Positions 1 through 9,015 of a DNA stretch of 30,851 nt are shown here, in pieces. The stretch is from a virus. The notes below the pieces were generated by a model. The model saw only the letters and a program-made list of their open reading frames with translations, searched no databases and was not told the DNA's origin. A program made the position numbers and the translations under genes. Within the stretch, counting starts at the first letter, position 1; each line of letters opens with the position of its first letter. The stretch is from positions 1-30,851 of IMG/VR virus record IMGVR_UViG_3300032249_000447. The stretch is one strand, 5' to 3'.

Positions 1-2870
1 ACCTTGTGCGGCGTGCCGTGGTGTGCGGCAATGCTGTAGTTTGCTGGGCCGCTGATCGTGGCGTTGCTGGCGCGGATCGCCGGAGTATCAGTCGAAACTG
101 CGTTGGTTCGGGAGCCGATGGAAAAGTCCATGAGCATCTGCCCGCCATCGGTGATGATGTCTTTGCTGACCCTGTTGCTTGCGGTGTCCACACGCGCCTG
201 CTGGTTGAGGCCGACCGAGTCGGCGAGGAAGGATTCAAAGTTGGAGTCGATCTTGCCGGTAGCGAATGCGTCCTTGAGCTTGATGGCGCGGGCCATGGTC
301 TCTTTGAAGACTTGGAGCATGCGCTTGATGTAGTCCACAAAGGAGGCTGGAAGGGAGGTCTCCTCGATGCGGCCTGCGGCGTAGTCCATGCCCACTTTGG
401 CGATGTTCTCAATAATGTCGGTTTCGGTCTCGGTGGCGTAGGTTTCGCCGGTTGCCTCACTGGTTTGGTTGAGCCACCCGCGCAGGGAATCCAGATCGGT
501 GCGGCCCTCGGCGAGCGCCTTGCGGACGAAGACATGGTTGATCTCCTCAAAGGCATCCTCCGGGCGGGAATTCTCGCGGAGCTTGATGACGCCACGGAAG
601 ACGCCTTCGGCGGTCGTCTCGACATTGGCCTCGCCGAGGATGTTGTAGGTGGTGAGGTCGGAACCTTCGGGGATGCTGGCGAACCGGATGCGCTCGTTGA
701 GATTGGCGATGCCTTTGGAATCACCGGCCTCTGTCAGCCGGTCGAGTTCCTGCTGGACCGTGCGGGGCGCTTCGATGGTGGCAACATTGGCTGGGTCTTG
801 GGCGCGGAAGTAATCCACCATGTCGGCGACGGCATTGCGCTCGTTGATGAGTTGCGCCTCGTTGTGCTGACGCACGGCCTCCAGCGCGGCCTGCTCGCTC
901 TTGGTGCGGAGGAGTTCCCGGCCATCGGGTGAGGTGACGACGATGTCCTCGGACCCATCGGGTGCGGTGACTCGCTCTATGCGGGCGTCGAGTTCTCCGG
1001 GGGTGCGGGCTTTTTCAATGGTGTTGAGGACTTCCTGCTCGCCAGCCTTGATGTTTTCCGATGTTCGCTTTTCCCATTCCATCTGGATGCGGGCATCGTA
1101 TTCCTCGGGATTCTCCGCTCGCTGGATGAAGGTGACTTGATCCTTCCCAAATCCTGCCATGCGGAGCTTGGTGGCATTGAGTTCGGCGGAGGGGTTTTTG
1201 ATGTCGCGGTAGGTGGCGACTCCACCGCCGATGAGGGCAAGGGGGAGGGTGGCGAAGAAGGTTTCGGCCCGCTGGCCAGACCAGTCGTCCATGAGCTTGG
1301 TGAAATCCTTTTCGGGCATGTCCTCGCGGAGGGCGGCAACGGCGGTCTCCAGCACGGGGGCGATGAGGTCTTGAGCGCCTTCCTGCAAGTTCTGCTCCAC
1401 GACATTGGCCCCAATCTTGACGGTGCGGCGGACGCCATCGCTGGCGATGCGGTCGAGGTAGCGGCCAAACATGGGGAGTCGCCCGGAGATGCTGCTCAAC
1501 TGGACCCGGTCGATGGCGGCATTGGCCGCGCCTTCCACCAGGGCGAGACCTTGTGCGAACTGCGGATCGACATCCGGGTTCTCCAGCATGATGCGGTCGT
1601 ATTCCGTGGATTGGTAGGCGAGGACGCCGAGGAAGGGATTGACGGCAGTCGCGCCCATGAGCGGGATGCTGCCAGACAAACCGTAGGCTCCACGCTCGGC
1701 GGTTCCCCAGAAGGAGTTCTCCTCCAGCACGGGGCGGATGGGATCGACGCCGGTCTTGGCAACATTGCGGAGTTCGCGCACGACCTTGAAGGATTCGCGC
1801 ACATTCTGGCCACTCTGGATGAGTGTCTCGGCCTCCGGCACGGTAGCCTGCCGCCACGCATCGGACTCGGCTCCGGCGGGAGCGTTGCCGACCACAGCCT
1901 TGGTGAGGTCGCCATCGGCGGGAACCCAGATTTGCGTTCCGTTGCGGATGGACTCCAGCCAGTTGTTCACGCCTGCCTCTTGCATCTGGAGTGTTCCCTG
2001 TGGGACAAAGTCGAACCCACGGGTGAAGGCTTGCCCCATGTTGATGGCAAACTGCTCGATCCCGGCGCGGTCGATCTGACCGGCCTGCGCGGCGAGGGTC
2101 ACATATTTGTAGATTTTCTGGCGGTCTTCGGGTGGAGCGCCGACGAAATCGTTGGCGAGGCTTTGCATGTCCTCGTCGGTTGCGTTGCCTTGGGTGAACG
2201 AGGTGAGCGTGGAGAGCGCCTTGGATGCTTGCGGGCGAACGGTGTCGAGGTCGTTGATCGTGTCGTAGTAGAGTTTGTAGCCCTGCGAGAGGAAGGCGGC
2301 GTCATTCTGGCCGTCTACCAGTTCCGGGTATTTCTGCTGCCACTGGTTGAAGACCTCGGTCATGCCGTCCACGAAGGGACGATTCTGGCCGAGTTGGGAG
2401 TCGGTGATCGCTTTGCCGACTGCCTGCATCTGGAGGTCGTTGATGGCCTCGGTTTTCTTTTTCTGAGTATTGTATTCGCCGCTGATGAAATCGAAGAGTT
2501 GATTGTCATCGAGGTTTTTCTTCCCGTAGTTTGCCATCGCAAAGGCATCGCGCTCGACTTGGTAGGACATGGGGTCGATGGGCCTGCCGTTGTGATGCTC
2601 CAGCCATGCGCCAATGGCTGCGCTCTTTGCAGTTTGGTCGGGGTCGAGAGATTCCTGCACGGCGGCATTCGCCTGCTTCTCTTGCTCGAAATAGGCTTCG
2701 TCAGTGAATAGTTTGGAAAAGTGTTCGTCGGTCTGTTGGCGTCTTTTTTCAGCAAGGCCATCGGCGTATTTTTCTAAAGCATTCGCCATTTTCAGACGGT
2801 CATCACCAGTAACCTTGTCTATTTCTGTGAGGTATAAATCTGCTGTTGCGTCGTCGATGAGATCAGTCAT
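1..2870 (-). CDS. Large polyvalent ejected protein, partial (C-terminus beyond window)
   Basis: An uninterrupted minus-strand frame of 956 codons starts at ATG 2870 and is still open at base 1, so the C-terminus is missing. It follows the gp15-like gene with a stop/start gap of a few bases, the place of T7 gp16 (internal virion protein D), so it is probably a virion protein ejected with the DNA. Seen: an alpha-helical N-terminal half; a hydrophobic stretch at about residues 537-555; an EEINH motif at 775-779, which resembles the zincin HExxH motif but has Glu for the first His; and HHGTPHK at 950-956, the last residues visible. In PARP-like and polyvalent-protein ADP-ribosyltransferases the first catalytic strand carries H-G-T/S, so I infer that an ART-like domain begins here. 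The multi-domain layout fits the 'polyvalent protein' class of phages and mobile elements. The domain calls are from motifs only. Confidence 0.85.
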   Translation of the reverse strand, partial: MTDLIDDATADLYLTEIDKVTGDDRLKMANALEKYADGLAEKRRQQTDEHFSKLFTDEAYFEQEKQANAAVQESLDPDQTAKSAAIGAWLEHHNGRPIDPMSYQVERDAFAMANYGKKNLDDNQLFDFISGEYNTQKKKTEAINDLQMQAVGKAITDSQLGQNRPFVDGMTEVFNQWQQKYPELVDGQNDAAFLSQGYKLYYDTINDLDTVRPQASKALSTLTSFTQGNATDEDMQSLANDFVGAPPEDRQKIYKYVTLAAQAGQIDRAGIEQFAINMGQAFTRGFDFVPQGTLQMQEAGVNNWLESIRNGTQIWVPADGDLTKAVVGNAPAGAESDAWRQATVPEAETLIQSGQNVRESFKVVRELRNVAKTGVDPIRPVLEENSFWGTAERGAYGLSGSIPLMGATAVNPFLGVLAYQSTEYDRIMLENPDVDPQFAQGLALVEGAANAAIDRVQLSSISGRLPMFGRYLDRIASDGVRRTVKIGANVVEQNLQEGAQDLIAPVLETAVAALREDMPEKDFTKLMDDWSGQRAETFFATLPLALIGGGVATYRDIKNPSAELNATKLRMAGFGKDQVTFIQRAENPEEYDARIQMEWEKRTSENIKAGEQEVLNTIEKARTPGELDARIERVTAPDGSEDIVVTSPDGRELLRTKSEQAALEAVRQHNEAQLINERNAVADMVDYFRAQDPANVATIEAPRTVQQELDRLTEAGDSKGIANLNERIRFASIPEGSDLTTYNILGEANVETTAEGVFRGVIKLRENSRPEDAFEEINHVFVRKALAEGRTDLDSLRGWLNQTSEATGETYATETETDIIENIAKVGMDYAAGRIEETSLPASFVDYIKRMLQVFKETMARAIKLKDAFATGKIDSNFESFLADSVGLNQQARVDTASNRVSKDIITDGGQMLMDFSIGSRTNAVSTDTPAIRASNATISGPANYSIAAHHGTPHK
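85..99 (-). repeat. Copy of 16-bp dispersed element (variant, inside CDS)
   Basis: On the minus strand this reads AGTTTCGACTGATAC, matching 15 of 16 positions of the element found upstream of the head genes. It has the same T-to-C variant as the copy upstream of the capsid gene. It lies within the polyvalent protein gene, where it encodes V-S-T-D-T. Confidence 0.6.
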
Positions 2871-2876
2871 GGAAAG

Positions 2877-4844
2877 TTAGGCGTTGGTGGCTTTGCGGAA
2901 GGAAACGACAGCCATGCCATCGTTCTTCTGTTTGCCGCCGGGGCTGTGGAAATCGAAGCGTCCAGTGAGAGGCTTACCGAATTTTTTGATAGCCTGCGCG
3001 TCCTGCATGGTGCGGTCGTCCCAGTTGCGGATCACGGTGGACCCATCGGCGAGCGTGAGTTCCACAGGGTCGCCCTTACCGATCCCGGCGGCTTTGAATT
3101 TGCGCTCGATGTCGGGCGAGATGGCGAGGGAATTTTCGTCGAGGGTGTTGTTCCACGCGCCGATGCGGTTGCGGGAATTGGAGTCGGAATACGGATCGCC
3201 AGGGAAGTTGTAGTGTGTCACCTTACCTTCGGCTTTGGTGGACTGAGCCTTTTCTCGCATTTTTTGTTCACGCTCAAGCGATGGAGATGGAGGCGCGGCT
3301 GGGGCATCCACTCGATCCATCATGCGTGTTTGCCATCCAGAGCTTGGCAGAAACGAGGGCGGCGACTTCTGTTTGAACAACTCAAGGGCTTTACCCTTCA
3401 AGAGAGGCTCGATGAGGCTGTCTCGGTGTTGTTGGGCGTCCGCCGGAGTCTTGTCCTTGTTGGCCGGGTCGTCGAACCATTCGTCCATGCCTTGCATCAC
3501 CGAATAGACCTTGGCGTTGTATGTGTTGTTCTTGGACTGATCAACGATGGTCTTGCCGTCTTGGTCTAATCCGGTTTCTCCGAGGAGGCCACTATCGCCG
3601 ATGCGCTTGATGCCTTGGATGAAATCGGACCTGTAAACTTCGCGGGGGGCTTTTGGAGTTCCATCGAATGCTTTCTTCCAACCAGACTTCAACTCTTCAC
3701 TCAGTAGTTGAGCCTGCTCTTTGGGGAGGCGAGAAACGATCTCAGCGTTGAGTTCGTAGAATTTCGCGTCGTCCTTGTCAGCCCCATAATCAAATCCGGC
3801 GACCTTGGCCTTGAGATCACCTGCGATCTTTGGATCGAATGTGATATTTGAAGCTATTGCATTTTCAAGGCGCTTGTATTTCGACGGCTCAATCCCCATC
3901 CCTTTAGACTCCGTAGCAAGTTGCTCGGTGCTGGTGATGTCCTTGTTCTGGATTCTTTCAACGAGGGAATTCCAATTATCGGAATCCGTGGCGCGGATTT
4001 GGCGGTCTGCCTCGTAGAGGTGAATTTTGACTCGGCTGGGTTCAAGTTGGCCAAATTCTGTCACCTCGCCAGCCTTGGCTTTGGTGAGGATTTCCTTGGC
4101 GCGGCGAGGGTCGGTGAGGATTTCGGCAGCGATCTTCTCGCGCTGTTGCTCCTTGGCCTTGCGAAGGAAGTCATCCTGCAACATGGCATTTTTGAGTTTC
4201 CCTTCACTTTCGGAATATGTGCCGTCTTTGACGCCTTTGTTGATGACGGCGAATGCGCCTTCGATGTCTCCGTCTGCGATCTTCATCAAGGCGTTGGCTT
4301 CAAGGTCTTGCTGGTAGCCTTCGATGCGTTTCTTGTTGGCCTGCCCTTCGATTTGCACGCCGCTCATGGTGTTCCAACGGTCAAAAGCGGGCGAGAGCGA
4401 CTGGGCGGCGTTGTTGCTGATGCCGATCTCGCCGATGGCCTTCTTGGTTTCAGAGACATTGGCGAGCCACTTCTCCTGCCACTTGTCCACCGGCGTGTTC
4501 ATCTGGTCGTTCTGCTGCTTCTCAAATGCCGAGCGCATGAGAGTCTCGGCGCGGGCAAGGTCGGCGGTGTCTTTGGCCTTGGCCATCTTCTCGGAGTAGG
4601 CAAGTGCGACCTCGCCAATTTGGCCGATCTGGTAGGCGATCTTGCCCATCGCGGCGTCCTCCTTTGAGAAGGCGTCGAGCGCCAGCGTCTGATCCAGCAT
4701 CGACTTTGCGCCACGGGTTGCGATGGAGGAATCCACCATGGCGGCTCCGGTGAGCTTCGCGGCTTGCGGTGCGAGGATGCCGGTCGAGGGGCCGAGGGCT
4801 TGCGGGCCTGCGTTGGGAATGTCGGCGAGTCGGATGGTTGGCAT
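2877..4844 (-). CDS. Internal virion protein (gp15-like) with C-terminal RlpA/3D-like double-psi beta-barrel
   Basis: A 655-residue protein starting at ATG 4844, a few bases after the stop of the gp14-like gene. Residues 1 to about 530 are mostly helical and charged with coiled-coil character, as in ejection proteins that line the periplasmic conduit. The last 116 residues (about 540-655) look like a double-psi beta-barrel of the RlpA/3D/MltA type: a YSDSNS turn, an I-G-A-W-N-N-T-L segment, the conserved S-L-A-I-S-P-D, G-D-P-V-E-L-T-L, a W-D-D-R-T segment and T-G-R-F-D-F. Such domains bind or cleave peptidoglycan glycan strands, so the inferred role is local wall opening during DNA ejection. 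The T7 equivalent puts its transglycosylase in gp16, so the placement here differs. Catalysis is not proven. Confidence 0.8.
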   Translation of the reverse strand: MPTIRLADIPNAGPQALGPSTGILAPQAAKLTGAAMVDSSIATRGAKSMLDQTLALDAFSKEDAAMGKIAYQIGQIGEVALAYSEKMAKAKDTADLARAETLMRSAFEKQQNDQMNTPVDKWQEKWLANVSETKKAIGEIGISNNAAQSLSPAFDRWNTMSGVQIEGQANKKRIEGYQQDLEANALMKIADGDIEGAFAVINKGVKDGTYSESEGKLKNAMLQDDFLRKAKEQQREKIAAEILTDPRRAKEILTKAKAGEVTEFGQLEPSRVKIHLYEADRQIRATDSDNWNSLVERIQNKDITSTEQLATESKGMGIEPSKYKRLENAIASNITFDPKIAGDLKAKVAGFDYGADKDDAKFYELNAEIVSRLPKEQAQLLSEELKSGWKKAFDGTPKAPREVYRSDFIQGIKRIGDSGLLGETGLDQDGKTIVDQSKNNTYNAKVYSVMQGMDEWFDDPANKDKTPADAQQHRDSLIEPLLKGKALELFKQKSPPSFLPSSGWQTRMMDRVDAPAAPPSPSLEREQKMREKAQSTKAEGKVTHYNFPGDPYSDSNSRNRIGAWNNTLDENSLAISPDIERKFKAAGIGKGDPVELTLADGSTVIRNWDDRTMQDAQAIKKFGKPLTGRFDFHSPGGKQKNDGMAVVSFRKATNA

Positions 4845-4847
4845 GGG

Positions 4848-5672
4848 TTAGCTGGCTTTGTAGGTAGTTCCCGATCCTGTTGGATTTTTCGATTTCAAGC
4901 CTCCGTAGTAGGACAAACCGATCTGGCCCATCTGGGCGACTCCGGCGGCTCCGGCAGCGTAGCCACCGAGTTGGGTGGCGCGGGAGGTTGCGTAGCCTGC
5001 CTGCTGCTCGATGGCGGCTTGGCGCATATTGATTCGGTAGCCTGCGCCTGCGGCCTTCTCGGCGAACTGGGCATCGTTGAAAGAAATCTGGGCGCTCTTC
5101 TTGGCCATGGCGCTGGAGAAGAGGTCGGCATTCATGTTGAAATCGCCAACCAGGCTATTCATGTCCGCCTCGTAGCGTTTCTTGTTGCTCTCCAAGTTGG
5201 CGAGGAGCTTGGTGTCGGCTACCTGCATTTCGTATAGGTTGGCGGTATCAGCCAAAACAGCAAGAGGAGAACCTTCGGTGGTGACTCCACCCTTGGCGAA
5301 CTGGCTGCGCTGGAGACCGAGGATGCGGGCCTTCTCGGCGCGGATGCGGTCTGCCTGCTGGCGGGCTTGGGTATCGACGCCATCAGCTTGAGCGCGGAGT
5401 TGCTGCGCCTGCTGTTGGACGAGGATGTTGTTCATGTTCGCTTGGTCGCCTTGCGATTGCGCGTTGAACATGGCCATCTGCGAATTGAACTGCTCGGCCT
5501 GCGCGGCCCGCTCTGCGGCCATCCGTTGCCATGAGGCATTCTGCTCGTTGATCTGGCGGTTGTAGTCCGCGATGGCGGCTTGGGATTTTGCCTGCTGGCT
5601 GGCAGAATACATCGCGATGCCTGTCGAGGCGGCTGTGGCGACTATCATTAGTGGAACTGCGGCTTGAGGCAT
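4848..5672 (-). CDS. Internal virion protein (gp14-like)
   Basis: A 274-residue protein with a strong ribosome-binding site (AAAGGAGG at about 5683-5690) before ATG 5672; the start overlaps the preceding stop as TAATG. It begins with a hydrophobic segment (about residues 5-25), followed by a long Ala/Gln/Asn-rich helical region with the heptad-like pattern of podovirus DNA-ejection proteins such as T7 gp14. A conserved-looking G-G-V-T-T-E-G-S-P-L-A-V-L segment sits near the middle, and the C-terminus is Gly/Ala-rich and hydrophobic (about 235-258). Position between the GNAT-like and gp15-like genes supports the call. It should insert into the outer membrane or form part of the ejectosome. Confidence 0.8.
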   Translation of the reverse strand: MPQAAVPLMIVATAASTGIAMYSASQQAKSQAAIADYNRQINEQNASWQRMAAERAAQAEQFNSQMAMFNAQSQGDQANMNNILVQQQAQQLRAQADGVDTQARQQADRIRAEKARILGLQRSQFAKGGVTTEGSPLAVLADTANLYEMQVADTKLLANLESNKKRYEADMNSLVGDFNMNADLFSSAMAKKSAQISFNDAQFAEKAAGAGYRINMRQAAIEQQAGYATSRATQLGGYAAGAAGVAQMGQIGLSYYGGLKSKNPTGSGTTYKAS

Positions 5673-6088
5673 TAGTGTCCCTCCTCCTTTGAAAGTGATG
5701 AAATTAGAAAAACTTGATTGTCAGATATTTTTTGAAACCCCTGCCGTTCCAGAATACGAGCAATTCCGGGAGCGGTAAATACAGCCATGGTGTGGTAGCC
5801 GAAGCCGCGAGCGATTTTTTGCAGGCAGGTCATGCAATGCCGGAAAGCCTCCAATGCTGTTTTCAACGGGAGTCGCGGCCTGCTCACTGCGTGGTCGGCC
5901 ATGCACATGCCGGATGAGTTGTCCATGCACAGGAAAAGGGCGCTCACAGGCTCGCCTTCCATTTCGCAAATGACGCCACACTTTGGGAGCATCGGCAGAG
6001 GGCGCGGGTGCTTCCCGTGGAAGTAGCACCACTCGCTGATCATGTCGTGGTCGGAATCGGTGAATTCTCGTAAAGTGATGTTATTCAT
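5672..6088 (-). CDS. GNAT-like protein of the ejection module
   Basis: A 138-residue protein starting at ATG 6088 and overlapping the end of the nozzle gene by 8 bases. The pattern resembles a small GNAT N-acetyltransferase fold: N-terminal I-T-L-R-E-F-T-D-S-D, a central strand with hydrophobic residues and Met, and a C-terminal I-A-R-I-L-E-R-Q-G-F-Q motif typical of the last GNAT helix and strand. The canonical acetyl-CoA loop (Q/R-x-x-G-x-G/A) is not clearly seen, although R-G-F-G-Y lies near the expected place. GNAT-like proteins occur at this position in many T7-like and related podoviruses, between the tail nozzle and internal virion proteins. The role may be structural rather than enzymatic. 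Confidence 0.7.
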   Translation of the reverse strand: MNNITLREFTDSDHDMISEWCYFHGKHPRPLPMLPKCGVICEMEGEPVSALFLCMDNSSGMCMADHAVSRPRLPLKTALEAFRHCMTCLQKIARGFGYHTMAVFTAPGIARILERQGFQKISDNQVFLISSLSKEEGH

Positions 6089-9014
6089 TACCGAAAGTAT
6101 CCCACACAGGTTGAAGGGCGATGACGGCCATTGGATAAGGTGCAGTCTGCCTCAGAGTGACATCTGCGTCGAGACCGAACGCACCGGCGAGGATCATTTT
6201 CTGGTCGCCGGTGGTGATGGTGTCGGCGAGGGCATACCAGTCGCCGTTGTTCGTGCGAACCTCCCCTCCCCGGCTCTTGTAAAGGCGGGCGATGATTTTG
6301 TGGATGCGCTTCTTGCGGCCTTGGGAGGAACCGTCTTCCAAGTCCATGTCGAGCTTCATAGGCGTAAGGGTCGATGTGTAGGGCAGGCCGACATAGCCTG
6401 CGGCTGCGGCGGGAACGGTGATCGCGCCGCTGGCGACCGTGCGGGTCACGGGGGCTTGGCCGTCTTGCATGACGGTGACGGTCTTGCCGTTGAAGCGGTC
6501 GAGGCCAGAGATCGTGCGGCCTGCTGCGCCGGCGTCAATTTTGGACCACCCGTCGAGGTAGCGCCATGAGTTCGCGGTTTGGTTGTCGAGGTGGGTTCTC
6601 CAGAGGAGCGGGAACCGCTCAATGGTGCGGTAGTCCTGCCCGGAGACGGTGCGCTTGACGACCATCCAGACTTCGTCCTCGGTTTGGTTGCCGTAGATGG
6701 TGGCCACGGACTCGACATCGGCATTGTCGGCGATGACATGCCGGTGCCAGCCGACGACTTTTTGATCGCGCTCGTAGGTCATCGCGATGAGGGTTCCATC
6801 GCCGCGAGCGCACCAGAGGACGGCATCCGGTTGCTGCTGGTAGGCGACCTCCACGATTTCGCCGCTGGTGATGTGTTCGGCGAGGAGGGTCAAATCCGGC
6901 GCGACCCAACCGTCCTTGTTGAGTTCGTAAACGAGTTCGCGCACCTTGCGTCCGTTGCGCTGGACGAAGAGGAGGACATCGTTGACCAGCGCGGCCCGCA
7001 TGTATTTGCTGCCGTAGCTCGACTGGCGGCGTGCCTGCACATTGGTGGCCGAGAGCGAGGCCGAGGAGTCAGCGCTGCCGATGGTCCACTCGTCGCCGGA
7101 TGTGCCGATGAGGAGTTGACTTTGCGAATACATCCAGTTGATGCGGTTGCCTTCCGAGGCGGCGAGGGTGAACTGGACCGCATCGCTGGCAGTCGTGCCG
7201 GTCTTGAAGTTCTCGAAATTGTCAATCTGACTGCACCATATCGTATTTGGCTGGGAGCTTGTGCCGCCGAAGCAGAGGCGCTGTTCGTGCATGGCGACTG
7301 CGCGAGGGTAGCCGCGAGTGGAGGAGAATGAGCTAAATGCCCAAAATTTGGTGTTGCGCTGGAGGCGCGGTCCCTCTCCGAGCCACTTGTCCACATTGAT
7401 CTGCCCCGATCCGACGATGGTGGCGATGCCGCCCGTTATTTTTGTATCGGTCTCTAAACGAGCCTTCCGAACAATTGACCCGCTGCCGGAATCATAATCC
7501 AGAATGCGGATTTTTAGACCGCAGCGTGTGGACTCCGTTCCGCTAGTTATGATATTGCGGTCTGCGGACACGGAGTATTCCCGCACAATTTCCATTTTTG
7601 TGAGGTTCTCTGGGTAGATGTCGAGGTAGCCGGTCTGGGTATTGCCGGTCAGAGCGTAAGTGTAGGTGTGAGTGCCGGTGACGGTGATGGTCGTTCCGTG
7701 CGTGGCGTAGTTGTTTGTCGAAATGCCGTCTCCCACACAAATGCGGTCTCCATCGTTCCACCCATGGAAGGGGTGGTAGACGCTCACTACCGTGCCGCTT
7801 CGCGTGGCGGTGGCCACGATGCGCCCAGCCGAGAAGACATCCGAGGGAACGCGCAGAATTTGAATGGTTGCCGTCCATGTGCCGGAAGTGCTAAAATCCC
7901 ACCCACCTTCCACGGCCAGAGTCGAGGAAACATTGTTGCCATTGATGAGTTGCTCGGCGTAAAAATTTGGCTTTTGCCACTTGAGTTCCACTTGCGAGCC
8001 AATGGTCGAGGACGGGAAGAGACCGCTCCCAGCACTGACCGAGTATTTACCCATTTCGTTGAGCGGAATCGGGAATTGCGACCATTTGCCAGCGGCTTGA
8101 TCCACGCCGAAGTTCGATCCAGCGCGGTGGGCGCTCATGGCGTAGTAATAGAACGACTGGTTGGCTTGGTTTTGGGCGCTCCAATTGGCTGCGGTGAATG
8201 TGGCATCGGTGTTTGCCAAGATGCACTCGTAGGCGATGGTGCCATTCCGCACAATGTCACCTACTGCGTAGGCGGTGGATGCGGCCCATGCGGGAGGTTT
8301 GACATAGTCGCCGAGGATGTAGTTTGTGCCAGCGACCCAAGTGTCCGGGTTCGGGTAGATGTTCACGACCGTCTCCGTGGTGTTCTGCTCTTGCAGCGGG
8401 GGGTAGTCGAAGACGACCGAGGAGAAAGTCCAGTTGTTGTCTGCGAGGCGCGAGAGTTTGTAGGGGGGGTAGTTCGCGTGAGCGAAATACATGATGTCGT
8501 TGATCTGGGCGAACTGGACTTCGCGCAGGTGGGTGGCTGTGGCGTAGGGAGTGGGAATCTCAAAGATCGTCTGAGCCACCCACCGGCCTGCATCGAGATC
8601 GGTGTCGAATGTGCCTGCGGTGTGGGCGGTTCTGCAATAGTAGGTGACGCTGGATTCTCGCACATAGTTGCCGACCGAGTAGATGCTGCCGCTCGTCCAT
8701 GCGGCAGGAGTGGCCACGGTCACGGGTAAGCCTGTCGCCCCGCTCCAGAAGCGCAGGTAGCCTACGCCCATTTCGAGGATGAACCGGGTGGTGGTGGAAA
8801 AATTAAAGCCGATCAACCGGGTTTGCGTTGTGGCCGACTTGGTGGCTCCGCGAAACTCTGTGCCTGGTCGCCGGATGACGCCGCCGTAGGGCAGGATTTG
8901 GAAGTTCTCCAGCGTGCGGCAGGCGCTGCGGTATTTCTCCAAGCTCGTCCGGGCGTCGATGAAGGGCGAGACTTCACCGGCGTTGAAACTTGGATAGAAA
9001 TCGAACTTCGGCAT
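6081..9014 (-). CDS. Tail nozzle / tail tubular protein B-like, with CBM5/12-like modules
   Basis: A 977-residue protein starting at ATG 9014, one base after the stop of the upstream gene. The N-terminus (F-N-A-G-E-V-S-P near residue 10, then an R-R-P-G-T-E-F motif near 48-54) is the hallmark of podovirus nozzle proteins related to T7 gp12. The central H-E-Q-R-L-C-F-G-G and W-C-S-Q-I-D-N-F segments are also typical, leading into a beta-propeller-like region. Three W/Y-rich CBM5/12-like stretches are present: residues 106-145, and a pair at 225-311 in which one module (253-279) seems inserted within another. They could bind sugars on the host surface or serve as docking sites. The gene follows the adaptor and fibre block, as expected for late tail genes. 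Confidence 0.85.
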   Translation of the reverse strand: MPKFDFYPSFNAGEVSPFIDARTSLEKYRSACRTLENFQILPYGGVIRRPGTEFRGATKSATTQTRLIGFNFSTTTRFILEMGVGYLRFWSGATGLPVTVATPAAWTSGSIYSVGNYVRESSVTYYCRTAHTAGTFDTDLDAGRWVAQTIFEIPTPYATATHLREVQFAQINDIMYFAHANYPPYKLSRLADNNWTFSSVVFDYPPLQEQNTTETVVNIYPNPDTWVAGTNYILGDYVKPPAWAASTAYAVGDIVRNGTIAYECILANTDATFTAANWSAQNQANQSFYYYAMSAHRAGSNFGVDQAAGKWSQFPIPLNEMGKYSVSAGSGLFPSSTIGSQVELKWQKPNFYAEQLINGNNVSSTLAVEGGWDFSTSGTWTATIQILRVPSDVFSAGRIVATATRSGTVVSVYHPFHGWNDGDRICVGDGISTNNYATHGTTITVTGTHTYTYALTGNTQTGYLDIYPENLTKMEIVREYSVSADRNIITSGTESTRCGLKIRILDYDSGSGSIVRKARLETDTKITGGIATIVGSGQINVDKWLGEGPRLQRNTKFWAFSSFSSTRGYPRAVAMHEQRLCFGGTSSQPNTIWCSQIDNFENFKTGTTASDAVQFTLAASEGNRINWMYSQSQLLIGTSGDEWTIGSADSSASLSATNVQARRQSSYGSKYMRAALVNDVLLFVQRNGRKVRELVYELNKDGWVAPDLTLLAEHITSGEIVEVAYQQQPDAVLWCARGDGTLIAMTYERDQKVVGWHRHVIADNADVESVATIYGNQTEDEVWMVVKRTVSGQDYRTIERFPLLWRTHLDNQTANSWRYLDGWSKIDAGAAGRTISGLDRFNGKTVTVMQDGQAPVTRTVASGAITVPAAAAGYVGLPYTSTLTPMKLDMDLEDGSSQGRKKRIHKIIARLYKSRGGEVRTNNGDWYALADTITTGDQKMILAGAFGLDADVTLRQTAPYPMAVIALQPVWDTFGNE

Positions 9015-9015
9015 C

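Noticed and set aside
1137-2711. Long plus-strand open frame opposite the polyvalent protein gene
   Set aside because: The minus-strand frame is longer and open over the whole region, fits the operon direction and has recognisable motifs. The plus frame has no recognisable domain.
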